Assembly: GCA_902478885.1 (NCBI GenBank)
Contig: CABSMS010000062.1
Location: 1 to 12,805 of the forward strand
Length of the DNA: 12,805 nucleotides
Direction: 5' to 3'
Source: an uncultured Collinsella sp.
Lineage (GTDB): Bacteria > Actinomycetota > Coriobacteriia > Coriobacteriales > Coriobacteriaceae
Shown here: piece after piece, positions 1 to 6,716 of the stretch
Numbering within the stretch: position 1 is the stretch's first letter
How the letters are laid out: each line of letters begins with the position of its first letter
Translations under genes and position numbers: made by a program
Notes under the pieces: generated by a model
The model's input: only the letters and a program-made list of their open reading frames with translations
The model's database searches: none
Told to the model about the DNA's origin: nothing

Positions 1-552
1 AGACAGGTAGGAGACACCGTCACAGCTGGTGTCGTTGACCGGCAGCTCGGGCATCTCAAAGCCAACCTGCACGCCGGACTCGTTGAGGAAGCGCACGATA
101 GCGCGCAGCTGGCTCTCGTAGCCGCTGCAGCGGCAGAGATTGCCGGCGAGCTGGCGCGAGAGCTCCTCGCGCGTGGCAACGAGGCTCGGGTCCTCCTTGG
201 CGGCGCGGGCAAGCGCCAGCACGTTCATGATGAGGCCGGGGGCGCAAAAACCGCACTGCTCAGCGCCTTCGGCAGCCATCGCACGGGCGAGCGCCTCGGA
301 CTCGGCCTTGAGGCCCTCGAGCGTGGTGATGGTGTGGCCCTCGACACGCGCGGCGGGAACCGAGCAGCTCAGCACCGGGTCGCCGTCGAGCCACACCGTG
401 CACAGGCCACAGTTGGTGGTCTCGCAGGCGCAGCGCACCGACGCGCAGCCCTGCTCACGCAGCAGCGCAAAGAGCATGGTGTCGGGGGCAATCTGAACCT
501 TGACCTTACGGCCGTTGAGCGTAAAGGAAAGATCGATGAGTTTGGCAGCCAT
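1..552 (-). CDS. [2Fe-2S] subunit or domain of a xanthine-dehydrogenase-family molybdenum hydroxylase (3' end outside window)
   Basis: This is an electron-transfer module of a molybdenum hydroxylase, passing electrons between the Mo site and FAD. A plant-type ferredoxin cluster motif is visible: C43, C48, C51 and C63 (CETTNCGLC, then LSC). The helical second domain has C100/C103 (QCGFCAPG) and C140/C142 (NLCRCSGY). Start: the ATG at 552-550 shares one base with the TAA of the upstream FAD gene (TAATG), so the two are translationally coupled. The frame is still open at base 1 after 184 codons. The usual small-subunit fold ends near residue 160, so the last 25 residues (ending CDGVSYLS) are either a short tail or a linker to a fused Mo-binding subunit. 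The substrate (xanthine, another purine or other N-heterocycle) cannot be told from this part. Confidence 0.9.
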   Translation of the reverse strand, partial: MAAKLIDLSFTLNGRKVKVQIAPDTMLFALLREQGCASVRCACETTNCGLCTVWLDGDPVLSCSVPAARVEGHTITTLEGLKAESEALARAMAAEGAEQCGFCAPGLIMNVLALARAAKEDPSLVATREELSRQLAGNLCRCSGYESQLRAIVRFLNESGVQVGFEMPELPVNDTSCDGVSYLS

Positions 553-1466
553 TAGCGCACCTCGCTAGAATCGACGCCGGGCACGCGGCGGCAGGAATAC
601 TCGTCCGTGGCAAACTTAGGAATCTGCACGCCCTCGAACTCGCGGGCAAGCGCGGCCGAAAGCTCGATGCCGGCGGCGCGGCGCACGGCCTGAATCGCTA
701 GCGGAGCCGAGATGCGGCGGCGGTAGTCGGCCGAGCCCCACATGTTGGTGCCGTAGCTCAGGGCACGCACGGATGCGGCCAAGGCGCGCAGCTCGTCCTC
801 GGAAGGCTGCTCGTTCACCAGACCGCACGCCTCGCCCTGCAGCAGGGTCGCGCGCAGCGGGCGAGCACCCACGGTGACGTGCCAGGTGTTGTCCCACCAG
901 GCGGCGGTGACGTTGAGCGAGGGGAAGTCGGTCGCAGCCTTGCGCACGGCCTCGTAGCTCGCACGGTAGTCGTGTTTAACGACCACGATGTGCTCGATCA
1001 CGTCGCGCACGTAACCCATGTCGACGAACTCGGCGAGCGGCACGCGGCCGGCGCCCGTCAGCTCAACATAGGAATCGAGCGCCAAAAAGGCCGAGAGCAC
1101 GTCCGAGAAGCCAAAGCGACCGTAGATGCTGCCGCCCACCGTGGCGGTGTTACGCAGCTGCACGCCCACGATATCGTGAACGGCGAACTCAAAGACATGG
1201 TTGACGAGCACGTTGAGCTCGGCATGGCGCTCGAGCTGGCGCAGGGTGCACATGGCACCGATGCGAAACTCGGTCTCGGTCTCCTCGATCTGATCGAGCC
1301 CGCAGGCCGAAAGGTCAATCGCCGTCGCCACGCGACGCGAACCCAGGCGCATCCAAATGCCACCGCCCACAATCTTGTTGTTGCGGTTCTTCTGCAAGAG
1401 CTCATAGGCTTCGGCCGCGTTTCCAACACGGACGTAGGTACCGAACTTGAGCACGTTCTCCCCCAT
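552..1466 (-). CDS. FAD-binding subunit of a xanthine-dehydrogenase-family molybdenum hydroxylase
   Basis: This 304-aa protein matches the FAD-binding domain of molybdopterin dehydrogenases (CoxM/XdhB/YgfM type), which hands electrons from the [2Fe-2S] clusters to the final acceptor. Visible features are the first flavin loop KIVGGGIWMRLG (about 31-42) and the second loop TVGGSIYGRFGFSD (109-122), at the place of the family's TxGGN...SPxxD. The C-terminal part fits the CO-dehydrogenase flavoprotein C-domain. It is followed directly by the [2Fe-2S] gene (TAATG overlap), a usual FAD/FeS pair. Start: the ATG at 1466 has GGAG only a few bases upstream. A GTG four codons later, behind GGGGGAG, is an alternative. 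The 5' side is a separate transcription unit from gdhA. The physiological substrate is not determined. Confidence 0.88.
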   Translation of the reverse strand: MGENVLKFGTYVRVGNAAEAYELLQKNRNNKIVGGGIWMRLGSRRVATAIDLSACGLDQIEETETEFRIGAMCTLRQLERHAELNVLVNHVFEFAVHDIVGVQLRNTATVGGSIYGRFGFSDVLSAFLALDSYVELTGAGRVPLAEFVDMGYVRDVIEHIVVVKHDYRASYEAVRKAATDFPSLNVTAAWWDNTWHVTVGARPLRATLLQGEACGLVNEQPSEDELRALAASVRALSYGTNMWGSADYRRRISAPLAIQAVRRAAGIELSAALAREFEGVQIPKFATDEYSCRRVPGVDSSEVR

Positions 1467-1545
1467 CTCTCCACTTGTCCAGTACTTTTAAGTGTACCAA
1501 ACGAGGGGCCGCACACCGTTTTAGGACAAAATCCACCCACCCATC
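1467..1545 (-). promoter_or_regulatory. Leader/promoter region of the FAD-FeS hydroxylase genes
   Basis: This stretch lies between the long palindrome and the FAD-subunit start and must hold the promoter if these genes are transcribed on their own. I see an imperfect palindrome (GTACACTTAAAAGTAC, minus strand) at about 1481-1496, which could be an operator or part of a -10 region. No clear -35/-10 pair can be assigned. Confidence 0.3.
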
Positions 1546-1620
1546 CATAACTTGCGGTGATATACGGACTGATTAGCCGTTCTGGGACGCTTAACAGTCC
1601 GTATATCACCGCAAGTTATG
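1546..1620 (-). repeat. Long perfect palindrome (26-bp arms), member 1 of a two-copy family
   Basis: The arms 1546-1571 and 1595-1620 are perfect inverted repeats of 26 bp around a 23-nt spacer. The core on the minus strand is TTGCGGTGATATA (1602-1614). The second element at 4657-4723 has the same core with one change, the same CTCCTCA flank (1619-1625) and the same CTGTT at the inner arm end. It sits between the gdhA terminator and the hydroxylase genes. No T-run follows on either strand, so it is not a classical terminator. It could be a REP/MITE-like element or a large operator. Confidence 0.8.
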
Positions 1621-1635
1621 AGGAGTCCTCCGGGA

Positions 1636-1670
1636 TAGAAAAGGCTCCCAGCCGGAATGGCTGGGAGCCT
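1636..1670 (-). terminator. Rho-independent terminator of gdhA
   Basis: A perfect 12-bp stem (1642-1653 with 1659-1670, AGGCTCCCAGCC) with a 5-nt loop is followed on the minus strand by TTTTCTATCC. It lies 27 bp past the gdhA stop codon. Confidence 0.9.
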
Positions 1671-1696
1671 CATCACATGCTATATCGAGCGAAGAT

Positions 1697-3052
1697 TTAG
1701 CAGACGCCCTGGGCGAGCATGGCGTCGGCGACCTTCAGGAAGCCAGCGATGTTGGCGCCCATGACAAAGTTGCCCTCCTGGCCATACTCCTTGGCGGTGT
1801 CGTCCACGTTGTGGAACATGCCACGCATGAGCTGCTCGAGCTTGCCGTCGACCTCCTCGAAGGTCCAGGACAGGTGCTCAGCGTTCTGGCTCATCTCAAG
1901 GCCGGACACGAGCACGCCACCGGCGTTAGCAGCCTTACCGGGCATAAAGGCGACGCCGTTCTCCTGGAAGTAGGTCGTGGCCTCGATGGTCGTGGGCATG
2001 TTCGCGCCCTCGCCGACCACCTTGCAGCCGTTGGCGACGAGCGCCTGGGCGTCCTCGAGCAGCAGCGTGTTCTCGCGAGCGCAGGGCAGCGCGATGTCGC
2101 AGGGCAGCTGCCACACGCCGCGGCCGTCGCCCTCGTGCCACACGGCGTTGGGCTTCTCGTCAACGTACATAGCGAGCGTGACACCCTTGTCGTGGCCGGA
2201 GCGCTTCTTGTTGTAGACATGCTCGAGCACGGTGTAGTCGATGCCGTCGGGATCCTCGACCCAGCCATGGGTGTCGGAGCAGGCCAGCACCTTGCCGCCG
2301 AGCTGGGAGACCTTCTGGACCGCGTAGATGGCGACGTTACCGGAGCCGTGAACGACGACGTTCTTGCCCTCGAAGGAGTCGCCGCGGCTCTTGAGGTACT
2401 CGTCCACAAAGTAGGCCAGACCGTAACCGGTGGCCTCGGTACGGGCGAGCGAGCCGCCAAAGGAGAGGCCCTTGCCGGTAAGGACGCCGGTCCACTCGTT
2501 GGTCAGGCGCTTGTACTGACCGAACAGGTAGGCAACCTCGCGGCCGCCAACGCCCAGGTCGCCGGCGGGAACGTCGGTGTTGGGGCCAATGTGGCGATAG
2601 AGCTCGGTCATGAAGGACTGGCAGAAGTGCATGATCTCGTTGTTGGACTTGCCCTTGGGGTCAAAGTCGGAGCCGCCCTTGCCGCCGCCCATGGGAAGGG
2701 TGGTCAGGCTGTTCTTGAGGATTTGCTCCAGGCCCAGGAACTTGAGCATACCCAGAGTGACCGTCGGGTTAAAGCGCAGGCCGCCCTTGTAGGGTCCAAT
2801 GGCAGAGTTGAACTCGACGCGGTAACCGCGGTTGACCTGAACCTTGCCCTGGTCGTCGACCCAGGGGACACGGAACATGACGATCCGCTCGGGCTCGACG
2901 AGGCGCTCAAGCAGGGCGGCCTCCTCGTACTCGGGATGGGCGTCGAGCGCCGGCTGGATGGTGCCGAGAATCTCGGTCGCGGCCTGGATGAACTCAGGCT
3001 GCTCGGGATAGCGGGCCTTGAGCTCTTCGAGAACTTTCTGCGTGTAGCTCAT
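1697..3052 (-). CDS. gdhA: NADP-type glutamate dehydrogenase
   Basis: This enzyme interconverts 2-oxoglutarate plus ammonium and glutamate in the cytoplasm and is a main route of ammonium assimilation. At 451 aa it has the usual length of the hexameric small-subunit class. Visible motifs are PYKGGLRFNP with K89, PMGGGKGGSDFDPKGKS (120-136) with K125 and K133, PAGDLGVGGRE with the likely catalytic D165, and the Rossmann loop HGSGNVAIYA (235-244). The Ser after the second strand (CSDTHGW) is compatible with NADP use, which is inference. Start: the ATG at 3052 gives MSYTQKV and has GGAGGAAG just upstream. An in-frame start at 3100 would add 16 residues across the Shine-Dalgarno site and is rejected. 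It is a single gene with a 251-bp upstream gap and its own terminator. Confidence 0.97.
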   Translation of the reverse strand: MSYTQKVLEELKARYPEQPEFIQAATEILGTIQPALDAHPEYEEAALLERLVEPERIVMFRVPWVDDQGKVQVNRGYRVEFNSAIGPYKGGLRFNPTVTLGMLKFLGLEQILKNSLTTLPMGGGKGGSDFDPKGKSNNEIMHFCQSFMTELYRHIGPNTDVPAGDLGVGGREVAYLFGQYKRLTNEWTGVLTGKGLSFGGSLARTEATGYGLAYFVDEYLKSRGDSFEGKNVVVHGSGNVAIYAVQKVSQLGGKVLACSDTHGWVEDPDGIDYTVLEHVYNKKRSGHDKGVTLAMYVDEKPNAVWHEGDGRGVWQLPCDIALPCARENTLLLEDAQALVANGCKVVGEGANMPTTIEATTYFQENGVAFMPGKAANAGGVLVSGLEMSQNAEHLSWTFEEVDGKLEQLMRGMFHNVDDTAKEYGQEGNFVMGANIAGFLKVADAMLAQGVC

Positions 3053-3266
3053 GCTTCCTCCAATTGATGGAAAAGAAAAGTGTCGTTCGAGGCGCCCCAT
3101 GCGCCGCGAGCTTTATCGAGTATGGATAATATCGCACTGTTGCAGCGAAGTTTCGCATAAGCCGACGAGCAGATGTTTCGTTTTGATTACGATGCAGGTA
3201 GAAGCGTTTTTGAGTGCCCAACGCGCAAATCGCGTGTTTCGAAGCTGTTTCGTCCACATGTTCCAA
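3053..3266 (-). promoter_or_regulatory. gdhA upstream region with a possible -10 box
   Basis: This gap before gdhA is AT-richer than the genes and should hold its promoter. A TATTAT hexamer (minus strand, 3126-3131) could be a -10, but no good -35 lies 16-18 bp upstream. The Shine-Dalgarno sequence GGAGG is at about 3057-3061. I see no RNA gene or conserved ORF here. Confidence 0.35.
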
Positions 3267-3295
3267 ACCACCACATTGGGCACCTTTGTGGTGGT
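3267..3295 (-). terminator. Hairpin, probable terminator of the mobA-DUF3343 unit
   Basis: A 9-bp perfect stem (3267-3275 ACCACCACA with 3287-3295) with an 11-nt loop lies just past the DUF3343 stop. Only a short T-run (TTTGG) follows on the minus strand, so termination may be weak. Confidence 0.5.
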
Positions 3296-3303
3296 GTTGG
3301 TGG

Positions 3304-3699
3304 TTAGAGGACGAGCTGATGGTAGTCGGCAGGGGTTATGCGGCCCTCGGTGGCGGCGCGGAAGGCGGCGAGCGCATCGCCCGAGAACGGCATGGCCCAG
3401 CACAGGCCGCAACCTGCGGTAATGGAGCCGGGCAAAGGCATAATGCGCCCGGGCACGCCGGCATCCAGGCAAAGCTGCTCGCACTCCATCACATCGAAGG
3501 TGCTGTCGAACGAAACGATAATCTTGCGCTCGTGGTCGAGGGCATCACCGGACGGGCCTTCGCGATGTGCCTCGCGATACGCCGCGGCGTCCGCTTCCTC
3601 TTCCGCAGTATGTCCACAGCCACCGCAGCCGCAGGTACAGGGCTCGGAACCATCGCAAGTGCAAGGCTCTCCCGTGTCGGGACAAATATCGTGAGACAT
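3304..3699 (-). CDS. DUF3343 protein (putative Se/S carrier) with Cys-rich N-terminus
   Basis: This is a 131-aa cytoplasmic protein. Residues about 58-128 fit DUF3343, a small family described in Pfam as putative Se/S-carrier-like. Seen here are the strand IIVSFDSTFDVMECE (60-74) and the family signature PLPGSITAGCGLCW (88-101), where C97 is the conserved Cys that could carry sulfur or selenium. Before it, residues 1-30 hold seven Cys (C6, C13, C15, C21, C23, C25, C28) in a Gly/Cys-rich run that resembles a metal- or chalcogen-binding tail. An acidic Ala-rich linker joins the two parts. Start: the ATG at 3699 has GGAG at good spacing. It lies 15 bp after mobA and so is probably co-transcribed. 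Neighbouring selA, selB and selC favour a selenium role, but this is inference. Confidence 0.8.
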   Translation of the reverse strand: MSHDICPDTGEPCTCDGSEPCTCGCGGCGHTAEEEADAAAYREAHREGPSGDALDHERKIIVSFDSTFDVMECEQLCLDAGVPGRIMPLPGSITAGCGLCWAMPFSGDALAAFRAATEGRITPADYHQLVL

Positions 3700-3714
3700 G
3701 GCAACTCCAATCGT

Positions 3715-4347
3715 CTAGGCGAGTAACTCGGCCGCCGCAAACTCCTCGGGCGTATTGACGTTTTCGAAGCAGAGCGTCGAGCCCGCGGCCTTAACGATCT
3801 GCGGTTCATCTATATAACCAGCCTGAACGCGATTGATCAGGCAGCGAATGCGTTGGCGGTCGCAGGAGAGCAGCTCTTGGGCAACTGGCGCACATGCGTC
3901 ACGGCGCCAGACGGCGCAAAGCGGCTCAATGCCACGCTCCTCGCGCGGCACGCACACGTCGAGCGCCTCAGCCTCAACACGATCGGCGAGCGCGCCGATG
4001 AGTTCCGGCGAGACAAACGGCATATCGCAAGCGACGATCGCCACGAACGGCAATCGCGCCGCGGCCAACGAGCTCGCGATGCCGCGCATGGCACCGGCGG
4101 GACCGTCGACGTCCATCACCACGCGGGGGCGCAGGCCATCAAACATAAGCTCCTCAAGGTAGGCAAGCTCGCAGGGGCGCGACGTCGTCACGACCAGCTC
4201 GCCGGCAACTGGCGCCAGCCGACCCAGCACGCGCTCGATGAGCGGCTCACCGCAAAACGCCATGCGCGCCTTATCGCAGCCCATGCGCGACGACATCCCG
4301 CCCGCTTGAACGACACAAGAAAGATCGGCCCGTCTTACGGTAGTCAT
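3715..4347 (-). CDS. mobA: Molybdenum cofactor guanylyltransferase MobA
   Basis: MobA transfers GMP from GTP to Mo-molybdopterin, giving the MGD cofactor needed by DMSO-reductase-family enzymes such as formate dehydrogenase and the oxidoreductase at 8247-10364. The 210-aa protein shows the nucleotidyltransferase start QAGGMSSRMGCDKARM (14-29) with R21 and K26, GPAGAMRGIASSL (82-94), the metal-binding CDMPF (107-111), EPLCAVWRR (141-149) and the C-terminal NVNTPEEF (196-203). The last motif favours MobA over the CMP-transferring MocA. Start: the ATG at 4347 follows a GGGGGTGG Shine-Dalgarno at about 9 bp. A longer frame from 4581 reads through selC and its terminator and is rejected. DUF3343 follows 15 bp later. 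Confidence 0.92.
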   Translation of the reverse strand: MTTVRRADLSCVVQAGGMSSRMGCDKARMAFCGEPLIERVLGRLAPVAGELVVTTSRPCELAYLEELMFDGLRPRVVMDVDGPAGAMRGIASSLAAARLPFVAIVACDMPFVSPELIGALADRVEAEALDVCVPREERGIEPLCAVWRRDACAPVAQELLSCDRQRIRCLINRVQAGYIDEPQIVKAAGSTLCFENVNTPEEFAAAELLA

Positions 4348-4436
4348 ACGGCAAACCACCCCCTTCGGTATGCTCAAAACTCGACGCACGAAGCCAAATA
4401 CCGTCGCCGATAAAGCGGGCGGCACGGCAAACCCAT

Positions 4437-4494
4437 GCAAAAACAAAACAGCGCCTTTGCGGCACGCAGCAAGACCGCGAGCACAAAAGCGCTG
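4437..4494 (-). terminator. Terminator of selC
   Basis: CAGCGC (4449-4454) pairs with GCGCTG (4489-4494), and a second internal hairpin (GCGG/CCGC) lies between them. TTTTGTTTTTGC follows on the minus strand. The element begins 9 bp past the encoded CCA of the tRNA. Confidence 0.75.
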
Positions 4495-4502
4495 GTAGCG
4501 TA

Positions 4503-4599
4503 TGGCGGGAACGTATGTGAATCGAACACATCCAAGACGTTTTGCACGCCTCGCAACGGTTTTGAGGACCGCGGAGCCCACCGGAGCCCATCCGTTCCC
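4503..4599 (-). tRNA. selC: tRNA-Sec (anticodon UCA)
   Basis: This 97-nt gene encodes the selenocysteine tRNA, charged with Ser by SerRS and converted to Sec by SelA. Read on the minus strand, the acceptor is GGGAACGG with ACGTTCCC (7 pairs plus one G-A mismatch at pair 8). The D arm has 6 pairs (GGGCTC/GGGCTC, with G-U wobbles). The anticodon stem GCGGT/ACCGT carries a 7-nt loop CCTCAAA (4561-4567) with TCA at 4563-4565. The long variable arm has 8 pairs (CGAGGCGT with ACGTCTTG, loop GCAAA). The T arm ATGTG/CACAT has loop TTCGATT, and discriminator G and CCA are encoded. The 8+5 acceptor/T layout, long D stem and large variable arm are diagnostic for bacterial tRNA-Sec. Odd: position 33 is C, where nearly all tRNAs have U. 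Confidence 0.95.
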
Positions 4600-4611
4600 A
4601 AGTGCGACGGT

Positions 4612-4617
4612 ATTTTA
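4612..4617 (-). promoter_or_regulatory. Possible -10 box of selC
   Basis: TAAAAT on the minus strand lies 12 nt before the mature tRNA 5' end, a fitting place for a -10. No convincing -35 at 16-18 bp is seen; a TTGTCT lies about 27 bp away, too far for a normal spacer. Confidence 0.35.
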
Positions 4618-4656
4618 CCAAACCGAGCGGGCCCCATCCCAAATAGACAAGCAAGA

Positions 4657-4723
4657 AGTTGCGGTGGAATAGTTCTTACTTAGGCTGCAAGACCCCAAAA
4701 ACAGGAACTATTTCACCGCAACT
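4657..4723 (-). repeat. Long palindrome (19-bp arms, one mismatch), member 2 of a two-copy family
   Basis: Arm 4657-4675 (AGTTGCGGTGGAATAGTTC) is inverted at 4705-4723 with one difference at 4667, around a 29-nt spacer. The core on the minus strand is TTGCGGTGAAATA (4709-4721), matching element 1 at 12 of 13 positions, with the same CTCCTCA flank (4723-4729) and CTGTT (4700-4704). It lies between selB and selC, so it could also serve as a processing or termination structure at the end of selAB. Confidence 0.8.
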
Positions 4724-4748
4724 GAGGAGGCGGGAGCGGGTAACCGGC

Positions 4749-6716
4749 CTAGCGCAGGGAGCGCAGGCCGCCGGCATCCTTGTCGAGCACCGTAAAGCGC
4801 ACGGCATCCAGGTGCTCCAAGATGCTGATGGCGCGTTTGCGCGACACGCCCAGGGCCTCGCGCAGCACGCTCGTGGTGGCAGCGCCGCCGGCCGCCTCAA
4901 TGGCGGCGGCGACGAGCTCACGCGCATGGGCCTCGGCAGCAGCGGACAGGGCAACGTCGCGCTCGACCTTAACGATTGCGCGGTTGAGGGAAAGCTCGCG
5001 CAGGGCACGCGTCATGGTGTCGCGGCCGAGCTGCAGCTGTTCGCCCACCTCGGGAAGCGCCGGTGCATCCAAGCCGGCCTCGTCAAGCAGCGCGACGATG
5101 CGCTCGCAAGCCTCTCGCACCACGCGTGCCGCCGCGGCGGCCGAATGCGGATCGAATACCTCGGCGCCCTCGGCGGCGCACACGCCACGCGAGCAGCCCT
5201 CGGCAATCAGAGCCGCGGCAACGGCTTCATCAGCGGCAGGCCACGCAGCATGGGCAACGGCACCGGGCGTAAAGCCCGTCTCCTTGGGAGCCGCCGCATG
5301 CATGGCTGACAGGGTCGCCGCCAGTGCATTCATCGCGGCGTCGAGCACGGAAGCATCTGCATACAGCGAGCCATCCGAGCCAGCAAGCGCGCGAGCAGCG
5401 CCCTTCGCCACCAACACGCGCAGTGCAGTATCGACCTCGCCGACGCCAAGATCCAAAGCCGCGGCAACATCAACCGCCGTAACCGGCAACGTCTGCAGCA
5501 CCAGCCAAGCGCCCACACCGCCCGCGATATCGCCGGACTCGATCGCCGCATACAGCGCACGCTCTCCTTCGGCAAGCTCGCGCGAGCGACGGCAGCGCGA
5601 AAGCAGCACGCGCCCGCCGCCAATGAGCATCACGGGCGAATAGGACAGCACCACGACATGGTCCCCGGCACGTAGCGGCAGCGAGTTTTCCAAGCGCACC
5701 TGAACATTACGGGTCTCGCCCACCGCCATGGGGGCCTCGCCCTCCATAAGCATGATGCGGCCGACAACCTCGGCCGTACCCGCCATCACATGCACGCGCG
5801 CGCCCGACTCGAGCACACGCGGTTTAGCGCCCTCGCGGCCCAGGTAGGTAAACGTCATCATAAAGCGCAGCGTCTGGCCAAAACGGCCCTCCACGCCGAG
5901 CATCTCGCCGCGATCGAGCGCGGCGACAGCATCGCCCACCAAGTTGAGCGCCACACGCTGACCGGGCAACGCCTGCTGCGTGTCGCCATGCACCTGGATC
6001 CCGCGTACGCGGCAGACCGTGCGCGACGGCAGCGCGACGAGCTCATCGCCCACCGCAACCGGCGCATCGTGCAGCGTTCCCGTCACGACGGTGCCGGCGC
6101 CCTTGATCGTAAAGCAGCGGTCAATCGGCAGGCGCGGCGCGGCATCGCTCCGCTCGGCACGCTCGCGACAGGTATCCCAGCAGACACCCACCTGCTCGTC
6201 GAGCACCGCAAGCAGCCCGTCAATCCCCTCGCCCGTCTTAGACGACACGGGCACAATTGGCGCGCCCGCAAACACAGTACCCGACAAAAAGTCATCGACA
6301 TCGAGCTCGGCAAGCTCGGTCATCTCGGCATCGGCCAGGTCACACATCGTCAGCGCCACCACCATATGCGTGACGCCCAGCAGCTCCAGCACATGCACGT
6401 GCTCGCGGGTCTGCGGCATCACGCCCTCGACGGCTGAGACCACCAGCACGGCAACGTCGATGCCCGTGGCACCCTGCACCATGGCGCGCAAGTAATGCGC
6501 ATGGCCCGGCACGTCGACAAGGCCGACGATCTTGCCACTCGGCAGCGCCAGCTCGCCAAAGCCCAACTCCACCGTCATGCCGCGGCGACGCTCGACCTCA
6601 AGGCGATCAGGATTCTTGCCGGTCAGCGCCTCGATCAGTGCCGACTTACCGTGGTCAACGTGGCCCGCCGTGCCAACGATAACGGGACACTCCACCAGCG
6701 CCTGAACCTCACTCAT
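4749..6716 (-). CDS. selB: Selenocysteine-specific elongation factor SelB
   Basis: SelB is the EF-Tu-like GTPase that brings Sec-tRNA-Sec to in-frame UGA codons by binding the SECIS hairpin. In this 655-aa protein the GTPase domain shows GHVDHGKS (18-25), RRRGMTVELGF (43-53, switch I), DVPGH (68-72), and SSKTGEG (158-164). EF-Tu-like domains 2 and 3 follow (for example FTIKGAGTVVTGTL). The C-terminal winged-helix region ends with LGVSRKRAISILEHLDAVRF, the typical SelB WH4 signature that binds SECIS RNA. Odd: the G4 motif is TMCD (123-126) where SelB normally has TKxD. The start overlaps the selA stop by four bases (ATGA), so translation is coupled. selC lies about 150 bp downstream. Confidence 0.96.
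   Translation of the reverse strand: MSEVQALVECPVIVGTAGHVDHGKSALIEALTGKNPDRLEVERRRGMTVELGFGELALPSGKIVGLVDVPGHAHYLRAMVQGATGIDVAVLVVSAVEGVMPQTREHVHVLELLGVTHMVVALTMCDLADAEMTELAELDVDDFLSGTVFAGAPIVPVSSKTGEGIDGLLAVLDEQVGVCWDTCRERAERSDAAPRLPIDRCFTIKGAGTVVTGTLHDAPVAVGDELVALPSRTVCRVRGIQVHGDTQQALPGQRVALNLVGDAVAALDRGEMLGVEGRFGQTLRFMMTFTYLGREGAKPRVLESGARVHVMAGTAEVVGRIMLMEGEAPMAVGETRNVQVRLENSLPLRAGDHVVVLSYSPVMLIGGGRVLLSRCRRSRELAEGERALYAAIESGDIAGGVGAWLVLQTLPVTAVDVAAALDLGVGEVDTALRVLVAKGAARALAGSDGSLYADASVLDAAMNALAATLSAMHAAAPKETGFTPGAVAHAAWPAADEAVAAALIAEGCSRGVCAAEGAEVFDPHSAAAAARVVREACERIVALLDEAGLDAPALPEVGEQLQLGRDTMTRALRELSLNRAIVKVERDVALSAAAEAHARELVAAAIEAAGGAATTSVLREALGVSRKRAISILEHLDAVRFTVLDKDAGGLRSLR

Noticed and set aside
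1811..3067. 418-codon plus-strand open frame opposite gdhA
   Set aside because: It mirrors gdhA codons (Val/Leu/Gly/Ala-rich) and has no recognisable motif; gdhA on the minus strand is certain.
3267..3295. CCA/CAC-rich stretch as a CRISPR or short tandem repeat
   Set aside because: There are no regularly spaced repeats, and the bases are explained by a single stem-loop.
4348..4581. Extended N-terminus of mobA
   Set aside because: The added 78 codons run through the selC tRNA 3' part and its terminator. The ATG at 4347 with its Shine-Dalgarno gives a normal MobA.
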